The notes beneath the pieces are model-generated. The model saw only the letters and a list, made by a program, of their open reading frames with translations, had not been told where the DNA came from and made no database searches. From CAZUHK01 sp964620345 (GTDB lineage: Bacteria; Planctomycetota; Phycisphaerae; Phycisphaerales; Zrk34), in NCBI GenBank assembly GCA_964620345.1, contig CAZUHK010000107.1, forward strand, positions 1-11,047: a stretch of DNA of 11,047 nt, read 5' to 3'. The position numbers were made by a program, and so were the translations under genes. Position 1 is the first letter of the stretch; every line of letters starts with the position of its first letter. Positions 1-6,265 of this stretch are shown piece after piece.

Positions 1-48
1 CCCCCTGGACCACAACCAGGTGCTCTAACCGACTGAGCTACGGTCACC
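1..48 (-). tRNA. tRNA-His (anticodon GTG), partial
   Basis: Read on the minus strand from base 48, the sequence gives a 5' acceptor strand with an extra leading G (the G-1 that marks tRNA-His). It continues with T8-A9, a D-arm with a GCTC/GAGC stem, and an anticodon stem CCTGG/CCAGG closing the loop TTGTGGT. The anticodon GTG lies at bases 11-13 and reads His codons CAC/CAU. The variable region, T-arm and 3' acceptor strand lie beyond the left window edge, so the gene is cut by the window and is not broken. A candidate promoter lies just upstream at 65-94. Confidence 0.93.
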
Positions 49-64
49 GCAGGTCAAGCGATGT

Positions 65-94
65 ACTGTAATCGGCCATTCGAGGGAGTGTCAA
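65..94 (-). promoter_or_regulatory. Sigma70-type promoter of tRNA-His
   Basis: On the minus strand a perfect -35 hexamer TTGACA (89-94) is followed after an 18-base spacer by TACAGT (65-70), which matches 4 of 6 bases of the -10 consensus. The -10 ends 16 bases before the tRNA 5' end, so transcription would start about ten bases upstream of the mature tRNA. Position, orientation and the perfect -35 make this the best promoter in the window. Confidence 0.6.
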
Positions 95-122
95 CATTCG
101 CGTGGGCTAAGTTCCCTACAAA

Positions 123-464
123 ATGGTAACCGTTCACGCCATGCGGCGTACCGAGGTGGAGTGGGCCGACAAGGTTTGTATGGACAAGGACGTCCGCATC
201 GTGCCGTTGGCGGCGGAAGTGGCCGAGTTGATGCGGCTGCTGGCCGCGGCGTTGGACGAGAAGGCCCGGCTCAAACGCACCTCGCGGACCAGTTCCAAGC
301 CGCCCAGCAGCGACAGCATCCCCAAGGGTGCTGTGTGCGAGCGCGAGCAGGGGGATCTTGAAGCCGCGCCTCGCCCCAACGGGGAAGCTCAGCAGGCCGG
401 GGAGGTGTTGGCTTGGCGCGGGGCGTCGATCGGTGGCCAGCTTCGCCTATCGACCGCGACCTGA
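123..464 (+). pseudogene. IS66-family transposase N-terminal remnant
   Basis: The 113-residue reading frame contains a leucine/alanine-rich helix (about residues 30-50) leading into RTSSKPPSSD (55-64). This matches the 'N-S-S-K-P-P-S-S-D' hallmark at the N-terminus of IS66 TnpC transposases, which are normally about 450-550 residues. After residue 68 the similarity stops: I see no zinc-finger 'GGQPGH' segment and no DDE catalytic core in any of the three plus frames. The last 45 residues resemble nothing I know and may be read-through of unrelated DNA. No terminal inverted repeats or TnpA/TnpB partners are visible. I infer an eroded insertion-sequence fragment, not a working gene. The recognisable stretch is short, so a chance match in a small unknown protein cannot be excluded. 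Confidence 0.5.
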
Positions 465-583
465 GGATGAGACAATCGTCCGATACAGCAGCAAATGATA
501 ACAATGCGGCACGACAGGAGAAGAAATCCGTCCCAAGGCGGCGTATTTTGAACATGCACCAACAACCCACCCAGGAGCCACCC
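465..583 (+). other. Leader region upstream of the PhyH-family gene
   Basis: This stretch between the transposase remnant and the dioxygenase start is less GC-rich than the flanking genes, especially around 478-515. It contains a loose -10-like GATAAC (498-503) with no convincing -35 partner. The dioxygenase frame is open through it, but an upstream start would give a low-complexity, non-conserved N-terminus, so I treat it as 5' leader. A promoter for the two-gene unit is expected here but not demonstrated. Confidence 0.3.
573..577 (+). promoter_or_regulatory. Ribosome binding site setting the PhyH start
   Basis: AGGAG ends six bases before the ATG at 584 and supports this start over the upstream ATG at 554. 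Confidence 0.65.
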
Positions 584-1372
584 ATGCCCACCGCCACCGG
601 ATTCCCGATCGTCACCGAAGCCCAGAAGCAGCAGTATCAGGACGAGGGTTTCATGATCCTCGAACGTGTCATCCCCGAGGACATGTTGCAGATGCTCCGC
701 GAGGAGTGCCACTACTTCATTGGCTGGAAGGATGGCCAACTCGAAGAGCGCGGCGTCGAGTCGGACGGCCTGACGCACAAGGGCAGCCGCTACTTCATCG
801 CCAACCAATACAAGCGGAGCCACCGGCTGCCCCGGTTCCTGTTCAGCGAGTTGATGGCCGAGATCGCCACCGCCGCCCTCGGCGACGAGGTCTACCTTTT
901 CCACGAACAGTGGGTCGTCAAGGGCCCCGAGCAGGGCATGAAGTTTTCCTGGCACCAGGATTCCGGGTACGTCGCCCACCGCGACCCCGGCCTCGCCGCG
1001 ACCCACAAGCCCTACCTCACCTGCTGGTGCGCTCTGGATGACGTGACCGAAGACAACGGGACGGTTTATCTGCTGCCCCACTCCCGTGCCGGCACGAAGG
1101 ATACGATCCGCGATCACACGAGCGAGGAGGGCAGCAATGACCTGATCGGCTACACCGGCGATGACCCCGGCGACCTGATCGAGGTACCGGCCGGCTCGGT
1201 CGTCTGCTTCTCCAGCTTCAACCTGCACCGAAGCGGTTCCAATACGACCGACAACTTCCGCCGCGTCTACTTGCCCCAGTACTCAGCCCAGGTCATCCAC
1301 GACTCCAAGGGCGGACAGTGGGCGCTGGCTGAACCGTTCGTCAAAGACGGCCGGATCGTTTACGGCAAGTAG
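584..1372 (+). CDS. PhyH-family Fe(II)/2-oxoglutarate dioxygenase
   Basis: This 262-residue protein belongs to the phytanoyl-CoA dioxygenase (PhyH) family: soluble mononuclear non-heme iron oxygenases that couple 2-oxoglutarate decarboxylation to substrate hydroxylation. The iron facial triad is intact, with His124 and Asp126 in WHQDSGY and the distal His215 in FNLHRSG. Arg226, eleven residues after the distal His, sits where PhyH proteins bind the 2-oxoglutarate carboxylate. The N-terminal opening 'F-x-x-x-E-x-V-I' around residue 23 and the length fit the family. I chose the ATG at 584 because AGGAG (573-577) lies six bases upstream. The ATG at 554 would add ten residues, and the frame is open back to 413 without conserved content. 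The next gene starts 29 bases downstream on the same strand. The substrate cannot be read from sequence; ectoine-hydroxylase-like or lipid and small-metabolite hydroxylation are all possible. Confidence 0.87.
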   Translation: MPTATGFPIVTEAQKQQYQDEGFMILERVIPEDMLQMLREECHYFIGWKDGQLEERGVESDGLTHKGSRYFIANQYKRSHRLPRFLFSELMAEIATAALGDEVYLFHEQWVVKGPEQGMKFSWHQDSGYVAHRDPGLAATHKPYLTCWCALDDVTEDNGTVYLLPHSRAGTKDTIRDHTSEEGSNDLIGYTGDDPGDLIEVPAGSVVCFSSFNLHRSGSNTTDNFRRVYLPQYSAQVIHDSKGGQWALAEPFVKDGRIVYGK

Positions 1373-1401
1373 GCCGATTCGGTGCGATGGAGCCCCGGCG
1401 C

Positions 1402-2529
1402 ATGAACCAACCCAACCCCTGGCCCACCGTGGGCGTCGACGCCCCGAACTACGAGCTGGCGTGGAAGCCGGACTGGCCGACCGCGATGCGCCACCATGTG
1501 CGATGGTGGCGTGGCGAGGGCCTGGTGCTTCATATCGACGCCCCGCGGGCCGGGTCGCGGCTGCCGGACCTGCCCAAGCCCGAGGCGCCGCCGACGGTGC
1601 GTGAGCAGTTGCTCGACCCCGATTACCGCGCCCGGCTCAACGAGTATCACCTGGCGCGGGCGTCGCTGATCGGCGACAGCGTGCCGCTGGCCAGCACGAA
1701 CGTCGGGGCCGGCGACCTCGCCGCGTTCCTCGGCGCCGGCTGGCATTTCACCAACGAGACCGTGTGGTACGAGCCGGTCATCGACGACCCGGACAACCAC
1801 CCGCCGCTGGTTTTCGACCCGAGCAACGGGCCGTTCCAAGAGTTGATGGCGATGACCCGCGCCAACGTTGAGCGCGCGGCCGGGCGATACCTCGTGGGCA
1901 TCACCGACATCATCGAGAACATCGACATCCTCGCGGCGATGCGCGACCCGCAGACGCTGATGTTGGACATGATCGAACGCCCGGCCTGGGTGCGCCGCTG
2001 CGTCGACGAGATCAACCAGGCGTATTTCGACGTGTTCGATCGATTCTACGAGTTGACCAAGGATACGGCGGGCGGCAATGCGTTCGCGGCGTTCAACGTC
2101 TGGGGCCCGGGCAAGACGGCGAAGGTCCAGTGCGACGCCTGCGCCATGTTCTCACCGGCGATGTTCCGCGAGTTCGTCGCCCCGGGCCTGACCGAGCAGT
2201 GCGATCGGCTGGACTACAGCATGTATCACCTCGACGGGCCCGCGGCGATGGTACACGTCGATGAGCTGCTGGCGATCGAGCCGCTGCACGCGATCGAGTG
2301 GACCCCGGGCGCCGGCCAGCCCGGTGGCGGCGACCCCTGCTGGTACGAGCTTTATCAGCGCATCAAAGCCGGCGGCAAAAGCGTCCAGGCCATCGGTGTG
2401 CGATACGACGAAGTCGTCCCGCTGCTCGACGCGGTCGGCCCCGAGGGCATGTACGTCATGACCGCCGCGGAGAACGAAGACCAAGCGTCGGCGCTCGTTG
2501 AAAAGGTCGAGGGGTACCGCAGTCAGTAA
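1402..2529 (+). CDS. URO-D (uroporphyrinogen decarboxylase) superfamily protein
   Basis: This 375-residue soluble protein has the URO-D TIM-barrel pattern. That superfamily covers HemE and the cobalamin-linked methyltransferases of the MtaA/MtbA/CmuA type. Visible landmarks are the barrel strand 'V-G-I-T-D-I-I-E-N' (about 164-172), CDAC (244-247) and MYHLDG (274-279), followed by 'L-H-A-I-E-W-T-P-G' (295-303). HLDG falls where the methyltransferases carry a zinc-binding His-x-Cys-Gly, so here Asp278 appears to replace the Cys (inference). HemE signatures are absent, so a role in heme synthesis is unlikely. The ATG at 1402 is preferred because GGAG (1389-1392) is nine bases upstream; the ATG at 1387 would add five residues. 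It lies 29 bases after the dioxygenase gene, probably in one transcript. No corrinoid protein or other methyl-transfer partner is in the window. Superfamily placement is firm; the reaction is unknown. Confidence 0.82.
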   Translation: MNQPNPWPTVGVDAPNYELAWKPDWPTAMRHHVRWWRGEGLVLHIDAPRAGSRLPDLPKPEAPPTVREQLLDPDYRARLNEYHLARASLIGDSVPLASTNVGAGDLAAFLGAGWHFTNETVWYEPVIDDPDNHPPLVFDPSNGPFQELMAMTRANVERAAGRYLVGITDIIENIDILAAMRDPQTLMLDMIERPAWVRRCVDEINQAYFDVFDRFYELTKDTAGGNAFAAFNVWGPGKTAKVQCDACAMFSPAMFREFVAPGLTEQCDRLDYSMYHLDGPAAMVHVDELLAIEPLHAIEWTPGAGQPGGGDPCWYELYQRIKAGGKSVQAIGVRYDEVVPLLDAVGPEGMYVMTAAENEDQASALVEKVEGYRSQ

Positions 2530-2589
2530 GCTCGAAGTTCGAGGTTCGACGCAAGCTCCCCGGGCCCAACTCGAAGTCAGCAACCCCGT
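2530..2589. other. Short convergent intergenic region
   Basis: Sixty bases separate the stops of two convergent genes. The segment holds the word CTCGAAGT twice (2532-2539 and 2571-2578) and a weak TCGAA/TTCGA dyad, but no T-run on either strand. A bidirectional terminator is expected here by position, but I cannot show a convincing intrinsic one. Confidence 0.25.
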
Positions 2590-4272
2590 TCACTCACCAC
2601 GCTGGTGCGGCGGCTTTGGGTTGTTCGGGTCGAACCACTGCTCCCACGTCGGCGCGAGGTATCCCTCGATGCCCTTGATGCGCAGCGTGATCGGCATCTC
2701 CTGGTACCGGTACGGCGGGCCGTCGTTGCGGATCCGCGTGACCTCCGCCATCTCCGGACGCAGATACCACATCTTCCCATCCAGTCCCTCAGGCACCTTG
2801 ACCGTCGCGCTGTCCACCGAGTTGTCGTGCAGCAGTTCCACCACCCGGTCGGGCGCACAGATCCGCATCTTCACGACGTCGGTCTCATGGTCCGCTTCGA
2901 AACCGAGCTGGAACTGCTTCGTGCCCTCGGGCACGTAGAAGTACCAGTTCCGCGGCGTGCAGACGGTGAAGCGGAACTGCCGCCAGCCCTCGTCATTCTT
3001 GTTGCCCATCAGCACGGCCGGCGTCGCGGGATAGGTGAACGCGAACCAGCGGCGGGCCTTGTCCACGTTGACGATGGCCACACCCTTGCCAGTCTGGATC
3101 ATCGTCGCGGAATGTTTGCCCGCGCCGTGGTGGATGTGCTGCAGCGCGAACGTCTGGTCCAGCAACGTCCTGCCATCGGGCCCGGTGATCTTCACGTCCG
3201 CCTCTGGCAGGTTGCCATCCCGCTTGCGCGGCAGGTATGTGCCGATCTGAAACCCCAGTTCCTTGCCCTCGGGGTTCCACAGCGCAAAGCGACCACCGTC
3301 GCGCATCGTGATGCCATCCGGATCGCCCAGCGACGGCGCGGGCGCGAAGTGTTGAAGGTTCGGCCAGCGCTGCTTCATCATCGGCTCAAGCGGTACGGCC
3401 TGGATGAACGGCGTCGGGTCGTACAGCGGGACGTCCGGCTGCTTGCCCGTCTCCGGGTTGAACCATTCCTCCGGGCTGCGCGCCACATAAGGCGGCACGC
3501 CGTCGATCGCGAGATTCACGTTCGAGTAGTTGTGCGAATCGCCATACGCGATGCGGACCGACCAGAACCGCCCCCCCGTCCCCGGCTCAACCGGAACCTC
3601 GGCGATCTGCTCCTGGCGGTACGGCTTTTTATCGACCGACGGCTGGCCGACCAGGGCGCGGATACGCTGGCCGCGCGGCGTGTAGACAACCGTGAACCAA
3701 TCCTCCCGCTGGCTCATATAGCGGTCGGCCCGCTGGGCGCGGACGGTAAACTTCTCCACGTCCGCCGGAACCCAGAACCACCACCGCCGCGGCACCGTCG
3801 CCGCGAGAATCAGTCGCCGCCCTTCGACGATGTGCTTCTCCGGCTCTCCGGTCCAGACCACCGAATGGTCCAGCGTCGAGGTGACGTAGCAGTTGCCCGT
3901 CGGCTCGACCTTGTAAACCCCGGCCGGGCCCGCGGGCACCTCGAACGACCAGCGCGCGTCGTTCAACGGATGCTTGCCCTCAACCACCACCTTGCCTTGG
4001 GGGTCGGTGATCCTGGCCGCGATGTCACCGGAGTTCCACGCGCCGTGGCCCCAGTGCATCTTCTCGACCGTGACGGTGAAGGCCTTGCCCGTCGGGTTGA
4101 GCATGTGAATGCGTGGGCTGTACGAAACGTAGTGACCGGCATCACCGATCGCGGTGTCGGCCCGGGCGGACGTGGCCGGGGTATGCCCCAGCAGCAGCAC
4201 CGCCGCCAGGGTCAGCACGCCGAACGTGAGTGATTGAGCGTAGCCCGATCGCGTTTCGATCAACAACAACAT
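2590..4272 (-). CDS. Secreted protein of unknown family with two tandem copies of one module
   Basis: This 560-residue protein has a signal peptide: a short N-region with one Arg, a hydrophobic core (about 16-29), and a signal-peptidase I site ARA|D after residue 38. The mature protein is probably periplasmic or external. It consists of two related halves, about residues 49-276 and 328-553. Paired landmarks are MLNPTGK / LWNPEGK, 'ITDPQGK' / 'ITGPDGR', RRWWFWVPADVEKF / NWYFYVPEGTKQF, GRFWSVR / GKMWYLR and SPEEWFNPETGK / TWEQWFDPNNPK. No further membrane segment or catalytic motif is evident, and the second half has a His-rich HIHHGAGKH near 380-388. The start at 4272 is fixed by GGAGG six bases upstream and by the signal peptide beginning there; the frame stays open to 4479 but that part is not protein-like. 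The beta-rich, aromatic-rich look suggests binding or structural modules, but I do not recognise the family. Confidence 0.8.
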   Translation of the reverse strand: MLLLIETRSGYAQSLTFGVLTLAAVLLLGHTPATSARADTAIGDAGHYVSYSPRIHMLNPTGKAFTVTVEKMHWGHGAWNSGDIAARITDPQGKVVVEGKHPLNDARWSFEVPAGPAGVYKVEPTGNCYVTSTLDHSVVWTGEPEKHIVEGRRLILAATVPRRWWFWVPADVEKFTVRAQRADRYMSQREDWFTVVYTPRGQRIRALVGQPSVDKKPYRQEQIAEVPVEPGTGGRFWSVRIAYGDSHNYSNVNLAIDGVPPYVARSPEEWFNPETGKQPDVPLYDPTPFIQAVPLEPMMKQRWPNLQHFAPAPSLGDPDGITMRDGGRFALWNPEGKELGFQIGTYLPRKRDGNLPEADVKITGPDGRTLLDQTFALQHIHHGAGKHSATMIQTGKGVAIVNVDKARRWFAFTYPATPAVLMGNKNDEGWRQFRFTVCTPRNWYFYVPEGTKQFQLGFEADHETDVVKMRICAPDRVVELLHDNSVDSATVKVPEGLDGKMWYLRPEMAEVTRIRNDGPPYRYQEMPITLRIKGIEGYLAPTWEQWFDPNNPKPPHQRGE

Positions 4273-4278
4273 CAGATG

Positions 4279-4283
4279 CCTCC
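4279..4283 (-). promoter_or_regulatory. Strong ribosome binding site of the secreted-protein gene
   Basis: On the minus strand GGAGG is separated by six bases from the ATG at 4272. It decides the start of the secreted protein, 69 codons inside the longest open frame. Confidence 0.75.
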
Positions 4284-4487
4284 AGTCGATGCGTGTGCTC
4301 GGATTGCCACTGACACATGCTATGTGGCGGCCGCGGCGACTGCGGCGCGTTGCGCTCCAAAGTTTCGCCCCTGCAGCGCCACGTGTCCAATTCATCGCAT
4401 CGGCCCGACCGGCGTGAACTTGCATATGCCGGCGAGGCACAAGGAAAGTGCAACAGTGTGCGAACGGGGCCGACGCCAAGCGGAAAA

Positions 4488-4560
4488 GCCACCGAAGGGA
4501 TTCGAACCCTTGACCTGTGCTTTACGAAAGCACCGCTCTGACCAACTGAGCTACGGTGGC
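4488..4560 (-). tRNA. tRNA-Thr (anticodon CGT)
   Basis: The complete 73-base cloverleaf reads on the minus strand. It has acceptor stem GCCACCG/CGGTGGC, T8-A9, D-stem GCTC/GAGC, and anticodon stem GTGCT/AGCAC around the loop TTCGTAA (anticodon CGT, reading ACG). The T-arm is AAGGG/CCCTT around TTCGAAT. CCA is not encoded; the 3' end is followed directly by TTTT. The promoter candidate is at 4571-4599, and an integrase remnant lies on the 5' side. Confidence 0.96.
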
Positions 4561-4570
4561 AAGTGTAGCT

Positions 4571-4599
4571 ATTCTAGTGACTTAGCGGTGGTTCTGGAA
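4571..4599 (-). promoter_or_regulatory. Candidate promoter of tRNA-Thr
   Basis: On the minus strand TAGAAT (4571-4576, 5 of 6 bases of the -10 consensus) stands ten bases before the tRNA 5' end. A weak -35 TTCCAG (4594-4599) lies 17 bases further upstream. The -10 quality and its position support it; the -35 is poor. Confidence 0.45.
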
Positions 4600-4620
4600 G
4601 AGGCCCAAATCGCGGTTGTG

Positions 4621-4635
4621 GCACAGTTGGTCAGA
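4621..4635 (+). repeat. Inverted near-copy of the tRNA-Thr D-arm
   Basis: The bases GCACAGTTGGTCAGA on the plus strand match 14 of 15 bases of the tRNA-Thr D-arm (GCTCAGTTGGTCAGA), which lies on the minus strand at 4537-4551. The two copies therefore form an inverted repeat about 70 bases apart. The second copy sits immediately beside the stop codon of the integrase remnant, so it may be a scar of site-specific integration. D-arm words are common in tRNA genes, and a chance origin is possible. Confidence 0.4.
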
Positions 4636-4902
4636 TCAACCAGCCAAAAACCGTTCAGAGGCCCGCTTCACATCGCGTGCATCGACCTGACTGTAAAACG
4701 TCATCGTGGTCTTGGTGCCCGCGTGTCCAGCCCACTGCTGAACATCGCGGGGAGGGTACCCCGCCTTCGCCCAATCGTCAATACAACTCTTGCGCATCGA
4801 ATGCAGCGGCTTGGCGTGCGGTTCGACCTTGCTTGCTTGCAGAGCTTCTTGAAGTCGCGATCCAGGTGGTCCACACATAAAGCCCGGGGACGATCGGTTC
4901 AC
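4636..4902 (-). pseudogene. Tyrosine recombinase (integrase) C-terminal remnant, frameshifted
   Basis: The 88-codon frame carries the C-terminal catalytic core of a tyrosine recombinase: the His-x-x-Arg box (LHSMRKSC, His34 and Arg37), the second His in WAGHAGT (His60), and the nucleophile in MTFYSQV (Tyr70). The N-terminal domains and the first catalytic Arg are missing; full integrases are about 300-400 residues. The expected upstream helix appears in another frame as DHLDRDFKKLCKQA. The switch falls at an AAGC tandem repeat (plus-strand bases 4828-4840), and a stop follows upstream at about 4899. The first residues of the reported frame are thus out of register. This is a truncated, frameshifted relic lying between purC and tRNA-Thr and probably marks an old element insertion. 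No other element gene remains. Confidence 0.72.
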
Positions 4903-4946
4903 TCAGGCAGACTGGTTGGGGCCGAGCAAGGCGTTTCGCATGGCGT

Positions 4947-5918
4947 TTACAACTCCAGCTTCTCGCCGGTGAGCATTTCGTACGCTTGCAGGTAGCGGCG
5001 CATGGTCTTGTCGACGATTTCATCGGGCAGGGCCGGGCCCGGTGGGGTCTTGTCCCATTGGTCGGCGTCGACGAGCTGCTGCAGGTAGTTGCGGACGATC
5101 TGCTTGTCGAAGCTGTTCTGGTCGCGGCCGGGGGCGTACTCGTCGGCCGGCCAGAAACGTGAGCTGTCGGGCGTGAGCACCTCGTCGATGAGAATCGGCT
5201 CGATGGTCTGCGGCAGGTTCGCTTCACCTTCGCCGGCGCCGCCCATCGCCTCGACGGGCAGGCCCCACTCGAACTTGGTGTCGGCCAGGATGATCCCACG
5301 CTGCGCGGCGTAGTCGCGTGCTTCGGCGTAGATCATCATGCTCAGGTCGCGCAGCTTGGTCATCAGCGGCTCGCCAGCTATTTCGCAGGCCCGCTGGAAG
5401 CTGATGTTCTCATCGTGGCCCTGGTCTTCCTTGGTCGCGGGGGTGAAGATCGGCTCGGGCAGTTGCTCGCACTGGGTCAGGCCTTGGGGCAGCTCGATGC
5501 CGCATACGGTCCGGCTCTTCTGGTACTCCTTCCAGCCCGAGCCGGCGAGGTAGCCGCGGACGACGCACTCGATGGGCACGACGTGGGTGCGTTTGCCGAT
5601 CATGGTGCGCCCGCGCAGCGGGGCGCGTTGCTCATCGGTCAGGCCGGGGATGTCGGCCGGGTCGGTCGAGACCAGGTGGTGAGCGACGCGGTCGGCGAAT
5701 CGGTCGAACCAGAACCGGGAGATCTGCGTGAGAACGACGCCGCGGCCGGGCACGCCGTTTTGCATGATCACGTCGAAGGCGCTGACGCGGTCGGTGGCGA
5801 TCATCATCAGCCCCGGGCTGCCATCGGGCAGGGGGGCCTGGTAGGTGTCGCGGACCTTGCCCGAGCGGCGGGCGTCGAGGGGCAGGTCGGTCTTCATGAC
5901 GGCTTGGGGTGCGGGCAT
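4947..5918 (-). CDS. purC: SAICAR synthetase (phosphoribosylaminoimidazole-succinocarboxamide synthase)
   Basis: This cytoplasmic purine-synthesis enzyme joins CAIR and L-aspartate using ATP to give SAICAR. At 323 residues it is the long form, like yeast Ade1 (about 306) and unlike the short E. coli form (237). Landmarks in order are the nucleotide-binding loop SGKVRDTY (about residue 19), IATDRVSAFD, IECVVRGYLAGSGWKEY, PIFTPATKEDQGHDENISF, ILADTKFEWGL and LIDEVLTPDSSRFWP (the aspartate/CAIR site), then the C-terminal dimer helices ending TGEKLEL. I chose the ATG at 5918 because GGAG lies nine bases upstream. The ATG at 5963 adds 15 unconserved residues without a ribosome site, and the ATG at 5897 is a less likely internal choice. 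The gene is divergent from the GH10-like gene and has no other pur gene next to it. Confidence 0.95.
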   Translation of the reverse strand: MPAPQAVMKTDLPLDARRSGKVRDTYQAPLPDGSPGLMMIATDRVSAFDVIMQNGVPGRGVVLTQISRFWFDRFADRVAHHLVSTDPADIPGLTDEQRAPLRGRTMIGKRTHVVPIECVVRGYLAGSGWKEYQKSRTVCGIELPQGLTQCEQLPEPIFTPATKEDQGHDENISFQRACEIAGEPLMTKLRDLSMMIYAEARDYAAQRGIILADTKFEWGLPVEAMGGAGEGEANLPQTIEPILIDEVLTPDSSRFWPADEYAPGRDQNSFDKQIVRNYLQQLVDADQWDKTPPGPALPDEIVDKTMRRYLQAYEMLTGEKLEL

Positions 5919-6026
5919 GGCGGGCGTCTCCGTTCTCCGTAGTACTACGAAGGATGAATGCATCAGCAGGGCAGTGGCGAACCGAAGCAGGTGCGGAGTT
6001 TAGCCGATGCATAGCCATTCGACCAC

Positions 6027-6060
6027 GCCGCCGATGTGCAGCTTTTGCTTGCACGGCGGC
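6027..6060. other. Strong imperfect hairpin in the purC/GH10 intergenic region
   Basis: On the plus strand GCCGCC (6027-6032) pairs with GGCGGC (6055-6060), GTGC (6036-6039) with GCAC (6051-6054), and AGC (6040-6042) with GCT (6047-6049) around a TTTT loop. A GAT bulge and a single T bulge interrupt it, leaving about 13 pairs. No T-run follows on either strand, so it is not an ordinary intrinsic terminator. It lies between the rightward promoter candidate and purC and could lie in the purC 5' leader or serve as a protein-binding dyad. Confidence 0.45.
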
Positions 6061-6085
6061 CGCTCACCGGCGACAATCAAGCCGG

Positions 6086-6113
6086 TTGAATCAGCCCGAA
6101 GCTTTGCTACAGT
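6086..6113 (+). promoter_or_regulatory. Candidate promoter for the GH10-like / comEA-like pair
   Basis: TTGAAT (6086-6091) and TACAGT (6108-6113) are separated by 16 bases. The -10 word equals that of the tRNA-His promoter at 65-70. Transcription from here would leave a leader of about 145 bases before the ATG at 6266. Confidence 0.35.
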
Positions 6114-6265
6114 ACCGAGGCCTGCGAATGAAATAAGTTGCCTCCCGCCCACACAACCCGTGTACCGGCAACCGCCCGCAGGCAGAAGTTCGACCCCACC
6201 CGACCGCTTGCACCGGAATCATTCATACCTTTATCAAAAGGTGAGGCCATACGGCCCGGGCGCGT

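Larger units (their letters stand above)
5919..6265. other. Divergent intergenic region between purC and the GH10-like gene
   Basis: These 347 bases separate two divergent starts. They hold a GC-rich hairpin (6027-6060), a rightward promoter candidate (6086-6113) and, for purC, a weak minus-strand -10-like TAAACT near 5997-6002 without a good -35. Short open frames crossing the region have no recognisable content. I see no known riboswitch or purine-operator consensus. Confidence 0.45.

Noticed and set aside
389..1228. 279-codon minus-strand frame opposite the dioxygenase
   Set aside because: No recognisable domain, and the plus strand has all PhyH catalytic residues.
2605..4233. 542-codon plus-strand open frame opposite the secreted-protein gene
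   Set aside because: It is Arg/His/Val-rich with no domain. The opposite strand has a signal peptide, a strong ribosome site and internal homology, so this is a GC-driven antisense shadow.
4273..4479. Upstream extension of the secreted-protein frame toward tRNA-Thr
   Set aside because: The signal peptide and a GGAGG site fix the start at 4272, and the extra 69 codons are not protein-like.
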